Shown here in pieces: positions 1 through 8,913 of a DNA stretch of 13,107 bases (the first letter of the stretch is position 1; each line of letters starts with the position of its first letter). The position numbers were made by a program, and so were the translations under genes. Source of the stretch: Methanobacterium sp. Lineage in GTDB: Archaea > Methanobacteriota > Methanobacteria > Methanobacteriales > Methanobacteriaceae. The DNA lies in contig PMMV01000012.1 of the NCBI GenBank assembly GCA_003162115.1, positions 213 through 13,319 of the forward strand, read 5' to 3'. The notes beneath the pieces are model-generated. The model worked only from the letters and a program-made list of their open reading frames with translations. It was not told the DNA's origin and made no database searches.

Positions 1-577
1 GTTTGATTGAAGGATCTGTGGTTACTTCTAAGAGTGGAATCCCAAGTCTATCGAGTCGGAATATTACATTACCTTTTTTTTGAGCCATACGTCTTGCAGC
101 ATCTTCTTCAAGGCAAAGATTTTCGATTAAAACGGTTCCATAATCTGTTTCTAGATGACCATCAGTAGCAACCAGTCCTGTACGCTGGAAACCTCCGGTG
201 TTACTTCCATCAATAACCTGTTTTCTCATTGTATGGAATTCATCAACTATGTTCATATTTAGGAGTGATGCTATTGTTAGAGCTATGTCAAGAGCTTCCT
301 TATTCAATGGATGTGGTGGCTCATCATCAGCTTCTACAAGACATGTTTCATGGTCGTAGGATTCATACATAAACTTCAATTTTCTTCTAGACTCTTCAAA
401 GGCTGCCCTGTCTATCTTTCCAAGTTCGCTTTGTGTAGGTCTCAACAATCTTAGAAGAGTATAATCCGGTTTTTTATCTGTTAGTTCACATTTACAAGGA
501 CAGAATAATTTTTTTTCGGTATTTAGCTGTTGATGCACCTCAAGACCCATTTTTAGCCCTAATTTTTCGTAATCCAT
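1..577 (-). CDS. gatE: Glu-tRNA(Gln) amidotransferase subunit E, N-terminal part (runs off window)
   Basis: This is the tRNA-binding and kinase/transamidase subunit of the archaeal GatDE complex, which converts misacylated Glu-tRNA(Gln) to Gln-tRNA(Gln) with ammonia supplied by GatD. Only the first 192 codons are inside the window; the family is usually a little over 600 residues, so about two thirds is missing at the left edge. The reading frame stays open from the ATG at 577 to base 1. Recognisable GatB/GatE family blocks are GLEVHQQL at residues 11-18, three closely spaced cysteines at 26, 28 and 30, [11 protein letters not shown] at 123-133 and [10 protein letters not shown] at 176-185. 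A ribosome binding site GAGGGGG (584-590, minus strand) sits 6 nt before the ATG. The gene follows gatD after 31 bp and is almost certainly cotranscribed with it. Confidence 0.95.
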   Translation of the reverse strand, partial: MDYEKLGLKMGLEVHQQLNTEKKLFCPCKCELTDKKPDYTLLRLLRPTQSELGKIDRAAFEESRRKLKFMYESYDHETCLVEADDEPPHPLNKEALDIALTIASLLNMNIVDEFHTMRKQVIDGSNTGGFQRTGLVATDGHLETDYGTVLIENLCLEEDAARRMAQKKGNVIFRLDRLGIPLLEVTTDPSIK

Positions 578-608
578 AAATATCCCCCTCTAATATTAAG
601 CATAAATC

Positions 609-1922
609 CTAGTTTAAAAAGAATTTTTCAGACGACTTGTCGCCTATTTCACCTGCTATATTGGTTTGTAGGATTTTTTTAACCTCTTCAATATTGTCTG
701 TCTGTCCAAGGGTCCAAACCATTTTTACATAAGCTGTCTCCGGTAACATATCAAGACCAGATATCACTCCAGCAGATATTATTTTTCTACCCGTACTGTA
801 CACATTCATATTGACCAAACCGTAAAAACATTGAGAGGTCATTACAATTGGAATATCTTCATCCTCTGCCCTTTCAAGAGAGGGGAGTAAGTTTTCAGGA
901 CAGTGCCCGAGTCCAGTTCCTTCCAGCACCATTCCTTTGTATCCCTTGTCAATGTGATAGTCTATTACATCGGCTTCAATTCCAGGGTAACTCTTTATAA
1001 ATGCTACTTTCCTTTCAAGCTCATCATAAAGCTTTATACTTCTGTTACTCCGTTTTCTATACTCTAAAGTTTTATCAATCAGATTCAAATTACCTTTTTC
1101 TATTTTGGCAATTGGCAATGCATTTATGCTTCTGAAAGTATCTCTACGTGTGGTATGCATTTTCCTTACCTTGGTACCTCGATGAAGATAACAGTAAGAA
1201 TCATCTTCTTCTGAATGCATACACAGAGTTACCTCAGCAATATCAGATTTTGCAGCCACAACTGAGCTTATAAGATTCATGAAAGCGTCAGAGGATGGCC
1301 TGTCAGAACTTCTCTGAGCACCTGTAACCACTACTGGAACTGGAGAATCTAACATGAAATTAAGTGCAGCTGACGTGTAGTGCATAGTGTCGGTTCCATG
1401 AGCAACAACAACGCCATCAGCACCTCCATTTATTTCATCTGCTATTGATCGGGCAGTTTTTACCCAGAAATCTGGTCTCATATTCTCACTGAGAATGTTG
1501 AGAATTGCTTTCCCATTAATGTTAGCATGGCCAAGAAGTTCTGGGTTTGCACGTACTAGATCATCAGCAGTGAATGCGGGATGAACAGCCCCTGTTTTGT
1601 AATCCACTACAGATGCAACAGTTCCGCCTGTGGATATTATTGATATATCTGGTTTATCAGTATCTTTTTCAATATCAAGAGGTTGAAGTTCTATTTTAGG
1701 CTTATCACCCTTTTTTAAAAGTTTTACTAATGCATTCCCAATATCAATTCCCACATTATATCCACTTTCAAGTTTTATAACTAGGTGTTTCTCATCGGGA
1801 TCTTCAGCCCTATCAAGTAGAATTCCCTGATAAGATGTCCCATTTTTTGTTATTTTGATGATGTCTCCAATTGATATGCCTGATGAATCCAAAAATTTTT
1901 TTGAAGATCCTTTATAACCCAT
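609..1922 (-). CDS. gatD: Glu-tRNA(Gln) amidotransferase subunit D
   Basis: GatD is the L-asparaginase-like subunit of archaeal GatDE. It hydrolyses glutamine and passes ammonia to GatE for transamidation of Glu-tRNA(Gln). The 437-residue product is full length. Residues 1 to about 85 form the small N-terminal GatD domain, and the asparaginase domains follow. The first catalytic motif is STGGT with Thr101, the second is HGTDT with Thr177-Asp178, and Lys254 lies in KVRKMH. This Thr/Thr/Asp/Lys set falls at the positions I recall for the Methanothermobacter protein. Asparaginase-family conservation continues with [15 protein letters not shown] at 199-213. The ATG is supported by GAGGG at 1929-1933, 6 nt upstream. 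gatE follows 31 bp downstream. Cytoplasmic, with no signal peptide. Confidence 0.97.
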   Translation of the reverse strand: MGYKGSSKKFLDSSGISIGDIIKITKNGTSYQGILLDRAEDPDEKHLVIKLESGYNVGIDIGNALVKLLKKGDKPKIELQPLDIEKDTDKPDISIISTGGTVASVVDYKTGAVHPAFTADDLVRANPELLGHANINGKAILNILSENMRPDFWVKTARSIADEINGGADGVVVAHGTDTMHYTSAALNFMLDSPVPVVVTGAQRSSDRPSSDAFMNLISSVVAAKSDIAEVTLCMHSEEDDSYCYLHRGTKVRKMHTTRRDTFRSINALPIAKIEKGNLNLIDKTLEYRKRSNRSIKLYDELERKVAFIKSYPGIEADVIDYHIDKGYKGMVLEGTGLGHCPENLLPSLERAEDEDIPIVMTSQCFYGLVNMNVYSTGRKIISAGVISGLDMLPETAYVKMVWTLGQTDNIEEVKKILQTNIAGEIGDKSSEKFFLN

Positions 1923-1963
1923 ATTATTCCCTCTAGATGTTGTTGAATCAATTCTAATTTTTT

Positions 1964-1971
1964 TTTATAAA
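1964..1971 (-). promoter_or_regulatory. Possible TATA box for gatD-gatE
   Basis: TTTATAAA lies 42-49 bp before the gatD ATG, which would put the start of transcription about 25 nt further on with a leader of roughly 20 nt carrying the GAGGG site. CGAAA, a reasonable TFB-recognition-like sequence, lies just upstream on the minus strand. The whole 1923-2180 gap is very AT-rich, so chance matches are likely. Confidence 0.35.
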
Positions 1972-2180
1972 TTAACTTTCGATGATTATACAAAAAAGAT
2001 GCATAATAATTAAGTGATTTATCTTAGTATTACATCTAATTAAAACTTTTAAGTTTTGAATATAAATAAATATGAAAATTGAGAATCAAAATTGTATGGA
2101 TGCATTTATTTTATATTTGGAAATTCTTAATCTTAATAAAAGAATGTGAAAACAGGCAATGTTAAACAATTATGATCTTT

Positions 2181-2960
2181 CTAATCCTCGATCCTTATTT
2201 CAATTCCGACTGGACAATGGTCTGAGCCCATCACATCATGCAAAATATACGAAGACTCAATTCTGTCCATGAATTCCTTGTTCACAAAGAAGTAATCCAA
2301 TCTCCAACCAACGTTTCTGTCTCTGGCTCGGGTACGGTAACTCCACCATGTGTACTGTTCAGGTTCCTTGTTGAACTCCCTGAAAGTATCAATATATCCG
2401 TGATTGAAAAATTTATCCATCCATGCCCTTTCCACAGGCAGAAATCCAGAAATCTTAGAGTTTTCTTTAGGATGTGCCAGATCTATTTCTTTATGAGCAG
2501 TATTCACATCTCCACATACGACTATGTTATTCCCCTTTTCTTTCAATTTATCAGCATATTCAAGAAAAGTATCGTAGAAATCCATTTTATACTGTAATCT
2601 TTCAGGAGACATTTTACCATTGGGAAAGTAGATGTTGAATAAAATGAATTCTCCATAATCTGTAATAATAATTCTTCCCTCGAGATCAAATTTTTCAACC
2701 CCAAATCCATAATCAACATTTAATGGTTCTATGCGTGTGTAAGTGGCTGTTCCACTGTAACCTTTCTTTGAAGCCTCGGAAATATACAGCTTGTAACCAT
2801 CAACAGATTTTAGATCATTAGGAAACTGTTTTCTCGTAGCTTTGGTTTCTTGAATACATAGAATATCTGGTTTTTCATTATTAAACCATTCTAGAAACCC
2901 TTTTTTATGCACTGCCCTGATTCCGTTGACGTTCCAAGATAGAATTCTTATTTTACCCAA
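2181..2960 (-). CDS. xth: Exodeoxyribonuclease III / AP endonuclease (Mth212-like)
   Basis: This DNA-repair nuclease of the ExoIII/APE family cleaves 5' of abasic sites and may also degrade 3' ends. The 259-residue length fits the family. The endonuclease/exonuclease/phosphatase fold motifs appear in order: LSWNVNG (Asn10), IQETK (Glu38), NIYFPNG (109-115), GDVNTAH (Asp151, Asn153), GWRLDYFF (Asp222) and GSDHCP (Asp247-His248). It strongly resembles Mth212 of Methanothermobacter, an ExoIII homologue that also nicks DNA directly at deoxyuridine; a Lys is present at position 125, which I recall as important for that activity. The start is TTG at 2958-2960: GAGGG (2967-2971) lies 6 nt before it, and the essential SWNVNG strand begins at residue 8, long before any in-frame ATG. 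It lies 79 bp after the oxidoreductase beta gene with no obvious terminator between them. Confidence 0.93.
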   Translation of the reverse strand: MGKIRILSWNVNGIRAVHKKGFLEWFNNEKPDILCIQETKATRKQFPNDLKSVDGYKLYISEASKKGYSGTATYTRIEPLNVDYGFGVEKFDLEGRIIITDYGEFILFNIYFPNGKMSPERLQYKMDFYDTFLEYADKLKEKGNNIVVCGDVNTAHKEIDLAHPKENSKISGFLPVERAWMDKFFNHGYIDTFREFNKEPEQYTWWSYRTRARDRNVGWRLDYFFVNKEFMDRIESSYILHDVMGSDHCPVGIEIRIED

Positions 2961-2964
2961 TTTA

Positions 2965-2971
2965 ATCCCTC
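2965..2971 (-). promoter_or_regulatory. Ribosome binding site fixing the TTG start of xth
   Basis: GAGGGAT on the minus strand, with GAGGG 6 nt before the TTG at 2960. The same spacing and motif precede gatD, gatE and the XRE regulator, which supports use of the rare TTG codon here. Confidence 0.7.
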
Positions 2972-3039
2972 TAATTTGCTAAACCTGTTAATAATATGAT
3001 TTTCATCTATTAATATGAATTAAGGAATATATTACTAAA

Positions 3040-3900
3040 TCACTTCTTTGAATCTATTAGTTTCTTTAACTTCTCCATGTCAATATCTCTTTTGTAAAGG
3101 GGTGATTTATCTGTCTTGTATGCATCTAAACCTTCTTCAAATGTTATATTATCTGAATTCATGTAAAATATACCTAACGGATATTTATCTGATTCTGTAG
3201 CACGTTTAAATGCTTCATCCCTATCATATGGATCATGAGATTCATCAAGATAATATGTATTATTTTTGAACCATTGAAATGTGTTCACCTTGTTGAAAGT
3301 CACGCAAGGTTGAAATATGTCGATTAAAGCATATCCTTTATGTTTTATAGCTTTCTTTAGAATTTCTTTGGTTTCTTTCATATCTCCACTAAATGCCCTT
3401 GCAACGAAGGATGCATTTAGGGCAATTGCAATGGCCAATGGATTGAATGGTTCTAAAAATACCCCATTAATCTGTAATGGTGTACTGTAATCCCTTTGAC
3501 TTGTTGGAGAAGCTTGTCCCTTGGTCAATCCGTAAACCATGTTGTTATGCACAATATTGGTGATATCAGGGTTCCTTCGGATGTTATGTATGAAGTGGTT
3601 TCCTCCCTCACCATAAGTACACCCATCACCACTCACATTGATAACAATGAGCTCGGGATTCACTGCCTTTATTGCAGTTGAAACAGGTAATGATCTGCCG
3701 TGGAGACCGTTAAAAACATTGGCTTTCAGATAGTGAGGTAATTTACCGGCTTGTCCTATCCCTGAAACAAAAACCAGTTCCTGTGGATTAATTTCCATCT
3801 CAGATAATGTCTCCTTAACTGTTTTAAGTATAGAATAATCTCCACAACCAGGACACCAGGCTATGTCTGCTCCTTCCACATCAAATACTTTAGGATCCAT
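3040..3900 (-). CDS. 2-oxoacid:ferredoxin oxidoreductase, beta (TPP-binding) subunit
   Basis: This is the thiamine-diphosphate and Fe-S subunit of a KorAB/OFOR-type enzyme that oxidatively decarboxylates a 2-oxoacid to acyl-CoA with ferredoxin, or runs in reverse. Its 286 residues are full length for the two-subunit class. CPGCG (Cys16, Cys19) starts the cluster region, GDG (91-93) followed by NN at 119-120 forms the TPP motif, and QPC supplies Cys199. The fourth usual cluster ligand, the Cys of GIGC, is Gln50 here ([12 protein letters not shown]), while an extra Cys94 follows GDG. The start is ATG at 3900 with GGAGGGAT (3905-3912) inside the end of the upstream alpha gene; the alpha stop is only 2 bp before this ATG, so translation is probably coupled. 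No separate ferredoxin-like delta subunit is encoded nearby. Substrate unknown. Confidence 0.88.
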   Translation of the reverse strand: MDPKVFDVEGADIAWCPGCGDYSILKTVKETLSEMEINPQELVFVSGIGQAGKLPHYLKANVFNGLHGRSLPVSTAIKAVNPELIVINVSGDGCTYGEGGNHFIHNIRRNPDITNIVHNNMVYGLTKGQASPTSQRDYSTPLQINGVFLEPFNPLAIAIALNASFVARAFSGDMKETKEILKKAIKHKGYALIDIFQPCVTFNKVNTFQWFKNNTYYLDESHDPYDRDEAFKRATESDKYPLGIFYMNSDNITFEEGLDAYKTDKSPLYKRDIDMEKLKKLIDSKK

Positions 3901-3902
3901 TT

Positions 3903-5624
3903 TTATCCCTCCGTAAATTCTTTCAGACTCTTTTCAACTTCTTCAACTGAAAATGGCATGCCATTATATTTCAATACTTTTTTATCAATTTCAAATCCTG
4001 TTTTAACTTTGATTAAATCTGCAAATTGTCCCTGTGCATTATTTTCGAATATTATGGTCTTTTCAGCTTGTATCAGAGATTCTTTTGTGGAATGATGTAG
4101 GGGGTATAGTTGTTTAAAATATAAAAAGCTGATATTATCATCTTTCAGATTGCACATTGCTTCCTTTATTGGACCATAGGTTGATCCCCATCCAATTACC
4201 AATGTTTTGTATTCTTTACCACCCAATAGTTCAGGTGGTACAATTTCCTTATCGATTTCTTTCAACTTTCTAAGGCGTTTATCAACCATTTTAATCCTGA
4301 TATCAAGGTCTTCAGTTAAGTGTCCCATTTCATCGTGTTCATCAGAATCAACTACTACCAGACCATCGCCGAATCCAGGTATTCCACGGGGTGATATACC
4401 ATCAACTGTTATTTCATACCTTTTATAATTGGAATTGGTCTCCACTATATGATCTTCAACTTTAAGACCCTCCAGATCAAAGGTTGGTTGATTATAGAAA
4501 ACATCTGCAAAGTACTGATCTGAGAGTATGAAAACCGGGGTTTGATAACGATCTGCTAGATTAAATGCTTTCTGAGACAGGAGGAATGCATCTTCAAAAT
4601 TTCCAGGTGCGAATATGATCCTAGGAAACTCTCCAGGACCAGAGTAGAGCGCTAGATTTAGGTCTTCCTGTGAGGTTCTTGTTGGCAGTCCAACTGCAGG
4701 TCCCGGTCTTTGACCTATATATATTACTACAGGTGTTTCGATCATACCTGAAAGACCTACAGCTTCTTCCATAAGTGCAAATCCACTACCCGAAGTCGCA
4801 ACCATTGAACGTGCCCCGGCATAGAATCCTCCTATTGCCATGTTGATTGCTGCTATCTCATCTTCGGCCTGTTCAAATATCATATCAAATTCCTCAGAAT
4901 TTGCAGCCATAAAAACTTGCAATGGTGTTGAAGGTGTCATAGGGTATGATGCCATAAATTTACAGCCCCCAGCAATACAACCTAATCCAACAGCTTCTGT
5001 TCCATCTAAGAGTATCTCTTCAAGAACTTCTGAATTTTTTTCAATTTGTATGTCTATTCTTCCCGAGTCAACCAGTTCTTTTCCTATTTCATAACCTTTA
5101 ATACCCGCATTTGTATCCTTTCTTACTATTTCTTCACCTTTACGTGAAAAAATTTCACTGATGCAACTTTCAAATACTGATTTAGGAACGTTTAAAATGC
5201 AAGCAATAATACCTGCTGCTATCACATTTGAAAATATGGCCCCACCCATTTCAATTGCCATTTCTAGAAGTTTTATATTGAGTAGATCATATTTATCTTG
5301 AGAAAATAATTTTAAATGCTTTTCATCACCCATCACGAGGGTATTAGAGGTTATACGGTTTTCAAGATGTGGGATGGCACCTTCACTCAAGGCAAGGAGT
5401 ATGTCAATTCTATCAACGTATGAAAACACTCTATTTGATGATACTCTAATCTCAGTGGAGTTTTCACCTCCTCTAACTCTGGACATATATTCTTTGGTTG
5501 AAAAAACATTGTAACCACTTTTTTTTATGGCCTTAACAAGTATAGTTTCCACAGTTTGAATACCCTGACCAGCTTCCCCACAAAGAACTATGCTGACGTC
5601 CTTTCTTGATGAATCGATTAACAT
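3903..5624 (-). CDS. 2-oxoacid:ferredoxin oxidoreductase, fused gamma-alpha subunit
   Basis: Partner of the beta gene 2 bp downstream. The N-terminal gamma domain (residues about 10-190) shows GEAGQGI at 16-22 and RVRGGEN at 50-56. The alpha pyrimidine-binding domain follows with YPMTPST at 227-233, [15 protein letters not shown] at 251-265 and [12 protein letters not shown] at 311-322. A C-terminal transketolase-like domain has GWGST near 479. The start is placed at the ATG at 5624, giving 573 residues, because AAGGAGG (5631-5637) lies 6 nt before it; a start 8 codons further upstream would put this site inside the coding region. The motif normally YPITPST carries Met for Ile. Architecture matches the two-subunit OFOR/KorAB class of archaea and actinobacteria. 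It is distinct from the four-subunit korDABC that methanogens usually also carry. Substrate cannot be read from sequence. Confidence 0.9.
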   Translation of the reverse strand: MLIDSSRKDVSIVLCGEAGQGIQTVETILVKAIKKSGYNVFSTKEYMSRVRGGENSTEIRVSSNRVFSYVDRIDILLALSEGAIPHLENRITSNTLVMGDEKHLKLFSQDKYDLLNIKLLEMAIEMGGAIFSNVIAAGIIACILNVPKSVFESCISEIFSRKGEEIVRKDTNAGIKGYEIGKELVDSGRIDIQIEKNSEVLEEILLDGTEAVGLGCIAGGCKFMASYPMTPSTPLQVFMAANSEEFDMIFEQAEDEIAAINMAIGGFYAGARSMVATSGSGFALMEEAVGLSGMIETPVVIYIGQRPGPAVGLPTRTSQEDLNLALYSGPGEFPRIIFAPGNFEDAFLLSQKAFNLADRYQTPVFILSDQYFADVFYNQPTFDLEGLKVEDHIVETNSNYKRYEITVDGISPRGIPGFGDGLVVVDSDEHDEMGHLTEDLDIRIKMVDKRLRKLKEIDKEIVPPELLGGKEYKTLVIGWGSTYGPIKEAMCNLKDDNISFLYFKQLYPLHHSTKESLIQAEKTIIFENNAQGQFADLIKVKTGFEIDKKVLKYNGMPFSVEEVEKSLKEFTEG

Positions 5625-5630
5625 TTCAAA

Positions 5631-5637
5631 CCTCCTT
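5631..5637 (-). promoter_or_regulatory. Strong ribosome binding site deciding the gamma-alpha start
   Basis: AAGGAGG on the minus strand, 6 nt before the ATG at 5624 and the best Shine-Dalgarno match in the window. It rules against the in-frame start at 5648. Confidence 0.8.
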
Positions 5638-5663
5638 AAAATAATCAAAAAACTCTTTTTTCA

Positions 5664-5676
5664 TATATATTTTATA
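5664..5676 (-). promoter_or_regulatory. TATA box for the two-subunit oxidoreductase operon
   Basis: TATAAAATATATA on the minus strand, preceded by an A-rich stretch that could serve as a TFB recognition element. It would start transcription about 20 nt before the ATG at 5624, leaving a short leader that carries the AAGGAGG site. Spacing and composition fit an archaeal promoter, and it separates this operon from vor. Confidence 0.55.
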
Positions 5677-5713
5677 GTTTGTTTTACTTAAACTTTGTTT
5701 TAAACCCCAATTA

Positions 5714-5730
5714 AAGATATTTAAGATATT
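5714..5730 (-). repeat. Two tandem 9-bp AT-rich repeats upstream of the TATA box
   Basis: AAGATATT occurs at 5714-5721 and 5723-5730 (plus-strand reading), one 9-bp step apart and about 40-55 bp upstream of the TATA box. A regulator site is possible, but the sequence is AT-rich enough for chance. Confidence 0.3.
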
Positions 5731-5820
5731 ATAATATAATTAAAGACTTAATTTATCTTCAATTATCGAATAACAGTTAATTAACTTTTTTGGTAATATT
5801 TAATCTTCAATAAATTATTT

Positions 5821-5858
5821 GATCATAAAATCATTAAGTATCTTAAAAAATTATGATC
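5821..5858. repeat. Nested inverted repeat between vor and the second oxidoreductase operon
   Basis: GATCATAA (5821-5828) pairs perfectly with TTATGATC (5851-5858), and inside it TTAAG (5834-5838) pairs with CTTAA (5842-5846) around a 3-nt loop. The result is a two-step hairpin or cruciform. It lies past the vor terminator and about 145 bp upstream of the next TATA box. It could be a protein site or a second termination element; function unknown. Confidence 0.5.
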
Positions 5859-5881
5859 TTTAATTTATAATATGTAAAAAA

Positions 5882-5927
5882 AATAGTGAAAAAAAAGAAA
5901 TAAACAAAAATTGGTGCTTATTCCCAA

Positions 5928-5929
<2 letters not shown>
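5882..5929 (-). terminator. Transcription terminator of the vor operon
   Basis: On the minus strand, AATTGG and CCAATT form a perfect 6-bp stem with a 9-nt loop (5909-5929). Several T-runs follow, including eight-T stretches. It begins at the vorA stop codon. A hairpin plus oligo-T is a plausible archaeal terminator; the T-tracts alone could be sufficient. Confidence 0.6.
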
Positions 5930-7379
<1,450 letters not shown>

Positions 7380-8438
7380 CTATTCACCCCCAGCAACTTC
7401 TATTATTTTCTGTGTGATATTCTCCACATCTACAAGGTTTCCACCCATTCTGTTTACCAGTTCCACTGGACGAATGCAGCCTATAGCCAGAACTATGTCT
7501 TCAAGCATCTGTCCATTGCTCATTTCAACTGATATGAACTTACATTCCCTATCTTCGGCGATCTTTTTAAGAGCATCTTCCGGGAATGGGAATAATGTTT
7601 TGGGTCTGAAGAGTCCAGCCTTTATTCCATGCTCTCTTGCCTTTTCAACTGCTGATCTTGCTATTCTGCTGCTTATTCCATATGAAACAAGGATTATCTC
7701 AGCATCTTCCATCAGATATTCCTCAAATTCAACTTCTTTTTCCTTTATTTCTTGATATTTATCCTGTAGTTTATAGTTAAAATCTTCTAGCTGGTCAAAA
7801 TCTAAAAATATGGATGTTACAAGATTGTTCTTGGTTTCACTGTTTCCACAAACTGCCCATGATGTATCAATAGATGGTTTTACAGCTTCTTCTGGAAATT
7901 GTAAAGGTTCAACCATCTGACCTAGAACTCCATCTGCCAAGATCACAACTGGATTTCTGTAGTTTTCTGCAAGTTCAAATGCTTTCATGGTTAAATCACA
8001 CATTTCTTGAACTGAATTAGGGGCCAAAACTATGTTCCTGTAGTTTCCATGTCCCCCACCCTTCACTAGCTGGGTATAATCTGCTTGTTCAGGTCCAATA
8101 TTTCCTAATCCAGGTCCTGCTCTCATTATATCTACTATAACACATGGTAATTCTGCTCCAGCAAGGAAAGAAATTCCCTCCTGTTTGAGACTTATTCCAG
8201 GCCCTGATGATGCGGTCATAACCCTATGACCTGCTGCCGATGCACCATAAACCATGTTTATGGCCGCTTCTTCTGATTCTGCTTGTACAAACTTTCTTCC
8301 GGTCATTGGAAAATATTTAGATGCTTCGTGGAGGATTTCCGTGGCGGGTGTTATGGGGTATCCAAAATAACAGTCGCATCCTGCGTACATTGCCCCTATT
8401 ATAACGGCTGTGTTTCCTTTAATGAGTTGCGTTGCCAT
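7380..8438 (-). CDS. vorB: Ketoisovalerate:ferredoxin oxidoreductase subunit VorB (alpha)
   Basis: Alpha subunit of VOR, contributing the pyrimidine-binding TPP domain and the 2-oxoacid pocket. At 352 residues it has the length of the Methanothermobacter VorB. Motifs seen are [10 protein letters not shown] at 25-34, ESEEAAINM at 54-62, [12 protein letters not shown] at 77-88 and [16 protein letters not shown] at 105-120, all typical of the alpha domain of this superfamily. A C-terminal transketolase-like domain starts near 245. The ATG at 8438 is supported by GGAGGAG at 8444-8450, 5 nt upstream. Its first 13 codons overlap the end of vorC by 40 nt in another frame. It is directly followed by vorA with no gap. 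Confidence 0.94.
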   Translation of the reverse strand: MATQLIKGNTAVIIGAMYAGCDCYFGYPITPATEILHEASKYFPMTGRKFVQAESEEAAINMVYGASAAGHRVMTASSGPGISLKQEGISFLAGAELPCVIVDIMRAGPGLGNIGPEQADYTQLVKGGGHGNYRNIVLAPNSVQEMCDLTMKAFELAENYRNPVVILADGVLGQMVEPLQFPEEAVKPSIDTSWAVCGNSETKNNLVTSIFLDFDQLEDFNYKLQDKYQEIKEKEVEFEEYLMEDAEIILVSYGISSRIARSAVEKAREHGIKAGLFRPKTLFPFPEDALKKIAEDRECKFISVEMSNGQMLEDIVLAIGCIRPVELVNRMGGNLVDVENITQKIIEVAGGE

Positions 8439-8707
8439 TCCATCTCCTCCTCTTTCTTTTTTTTATCCTTAGATTTTTTGGGTATATGAACTTCAATTGC
8501 AAGTGGTTCCGGGCAAGTATAATAACAGTCCCCACAGCCAGTACATCCCTTTCCAGTGTATTCTACGTAGTGATATCCTCTTTCGTTCAGGGAACTGCTC
8601 ATTTTTAAAACGCCTTTTCTACATGCTAAAATACATCTTTCACATTCTTTACACTCTAAAGTGTTTATTATAGGATATGGTTCCTTTTTATCCTTTTTTT
8701 CTGACAT
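8399..8707 (-). CDS. vorC: Ketoisovalerate:ferredoxin oxidoreductase subunit VorC (2x[4Fe-4S] ferredoxin-like)
   Basis: Delta-type ferredoxin subunit that moves electrons between the VOR TPP site and external ferredoxin. The 102-residue product has two cluster motifs: [11 protein letters not shown] (Cys19, 22, 25, 29) and [12 protein letters not shown] (Cys55, 58, 61, 65). The first lacks the usual Pro after its last Cys (Arg instead). From residue 76 the tail is highly charged Lys/Glu and has no counterpart in the ferredoxin fold; it overlaps vorB by 40 nt. I chose ATG 8707 over the in-frame TTG at 8725 because the TATA box at 8735-8740 would place the transcript start near 8712. No good Shine-Dalgarno is present, so it may be read from a nearly leaderless mRNA. 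First gene of vorCBA. Confidence 0.88.
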   Translation of the reverse strand: MSEKKDKKEPYPIINTLECKECERCILACRKGVLKMSSSLNERGYHYVEYTGKGCTGCGDCYYTCPEPLAIEVHIPKKSKDKKKKEEEMEWQRNSLKETQPL

Positions 8708-8734
8708 AATATCAATCTTTCTCAATTTAAAATC

Positions 8735-8740
8735 TTATAA
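8735..8740 (-). promoter_or_regulatory. TATA box for vorCBA
   Basis: TTATAA within CTTATAAG (8734-8741), preceded on the minus strand by an A-run. Transcription would start near 8712, about 5 nt before the vorC ATG. This matches the lack of a Shine-Dalgarno sequence there. Confidence 0.45.
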
Positions 8741-8774
8741 GTTTTTTTTAAATCTTGTTTAAAATTTATTTATT

Positions 8775-8834
8775 TGAACCGATTATTTCCAGATGATCTA
8801 AAACATTTATCTAAGTATTTGGTTCACAGATGAT
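8775..8834. repeat. Paired short repeats upstream of the vor TATA box
   Basis: TGAACC (8775-8780) is inverted as GGTTCA (8821-8826), each preceded by TATT or TATTTG. CAGATGAT occurs directly repeated at 8790-8797 and 8827-8834, 37 bp apart. The group lies 35-100 bp upstream of the vor TATA box and could be operator half-sites, possibly for the XRE-cupin protein. Function is inferred only. Confidence 0.35.
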
Positions 8835-8863
8835 TTAATCGATTTATTTGACTTAATCAGATT

Positions 8864-8879
8864 ATTTTAAGCTTAAAAT
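8864..8879. repeat. 16-bp perfect palindrome after the acyl-CoA synthetase gene
   Basis: ATTTTAAGCTTAAAAT is a perfect 16-bp palindrome, 35-50 bp beyond the synthetase stop codon and about 125 bp upstream of the vor TATA box. It might be a regulator site or part of a terminator, though no strong T-run follows on the minus strand. Confidence 0.45.
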
Positions 8880-8913
8880 CAAAATATTATCGAGTATTTA
8901 ATAATAATCTAAA

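Noticed and set aside
2123..2145. ATTCTT/AAGAAT inverted repeat after xth as a terminator
   Set aside because: The stem is six A/T-rich pairs with an 11-nt loop and no T-run follows on the minus strand, so it does not stand out from the AT-rich background.
8399..8438. Frameshift joining vorC to vorB as one protein
   Set aside because: vorB has its own strong ribosome binding site and a normal N terminus that matches the family length, so the overlap does not need a fusion.
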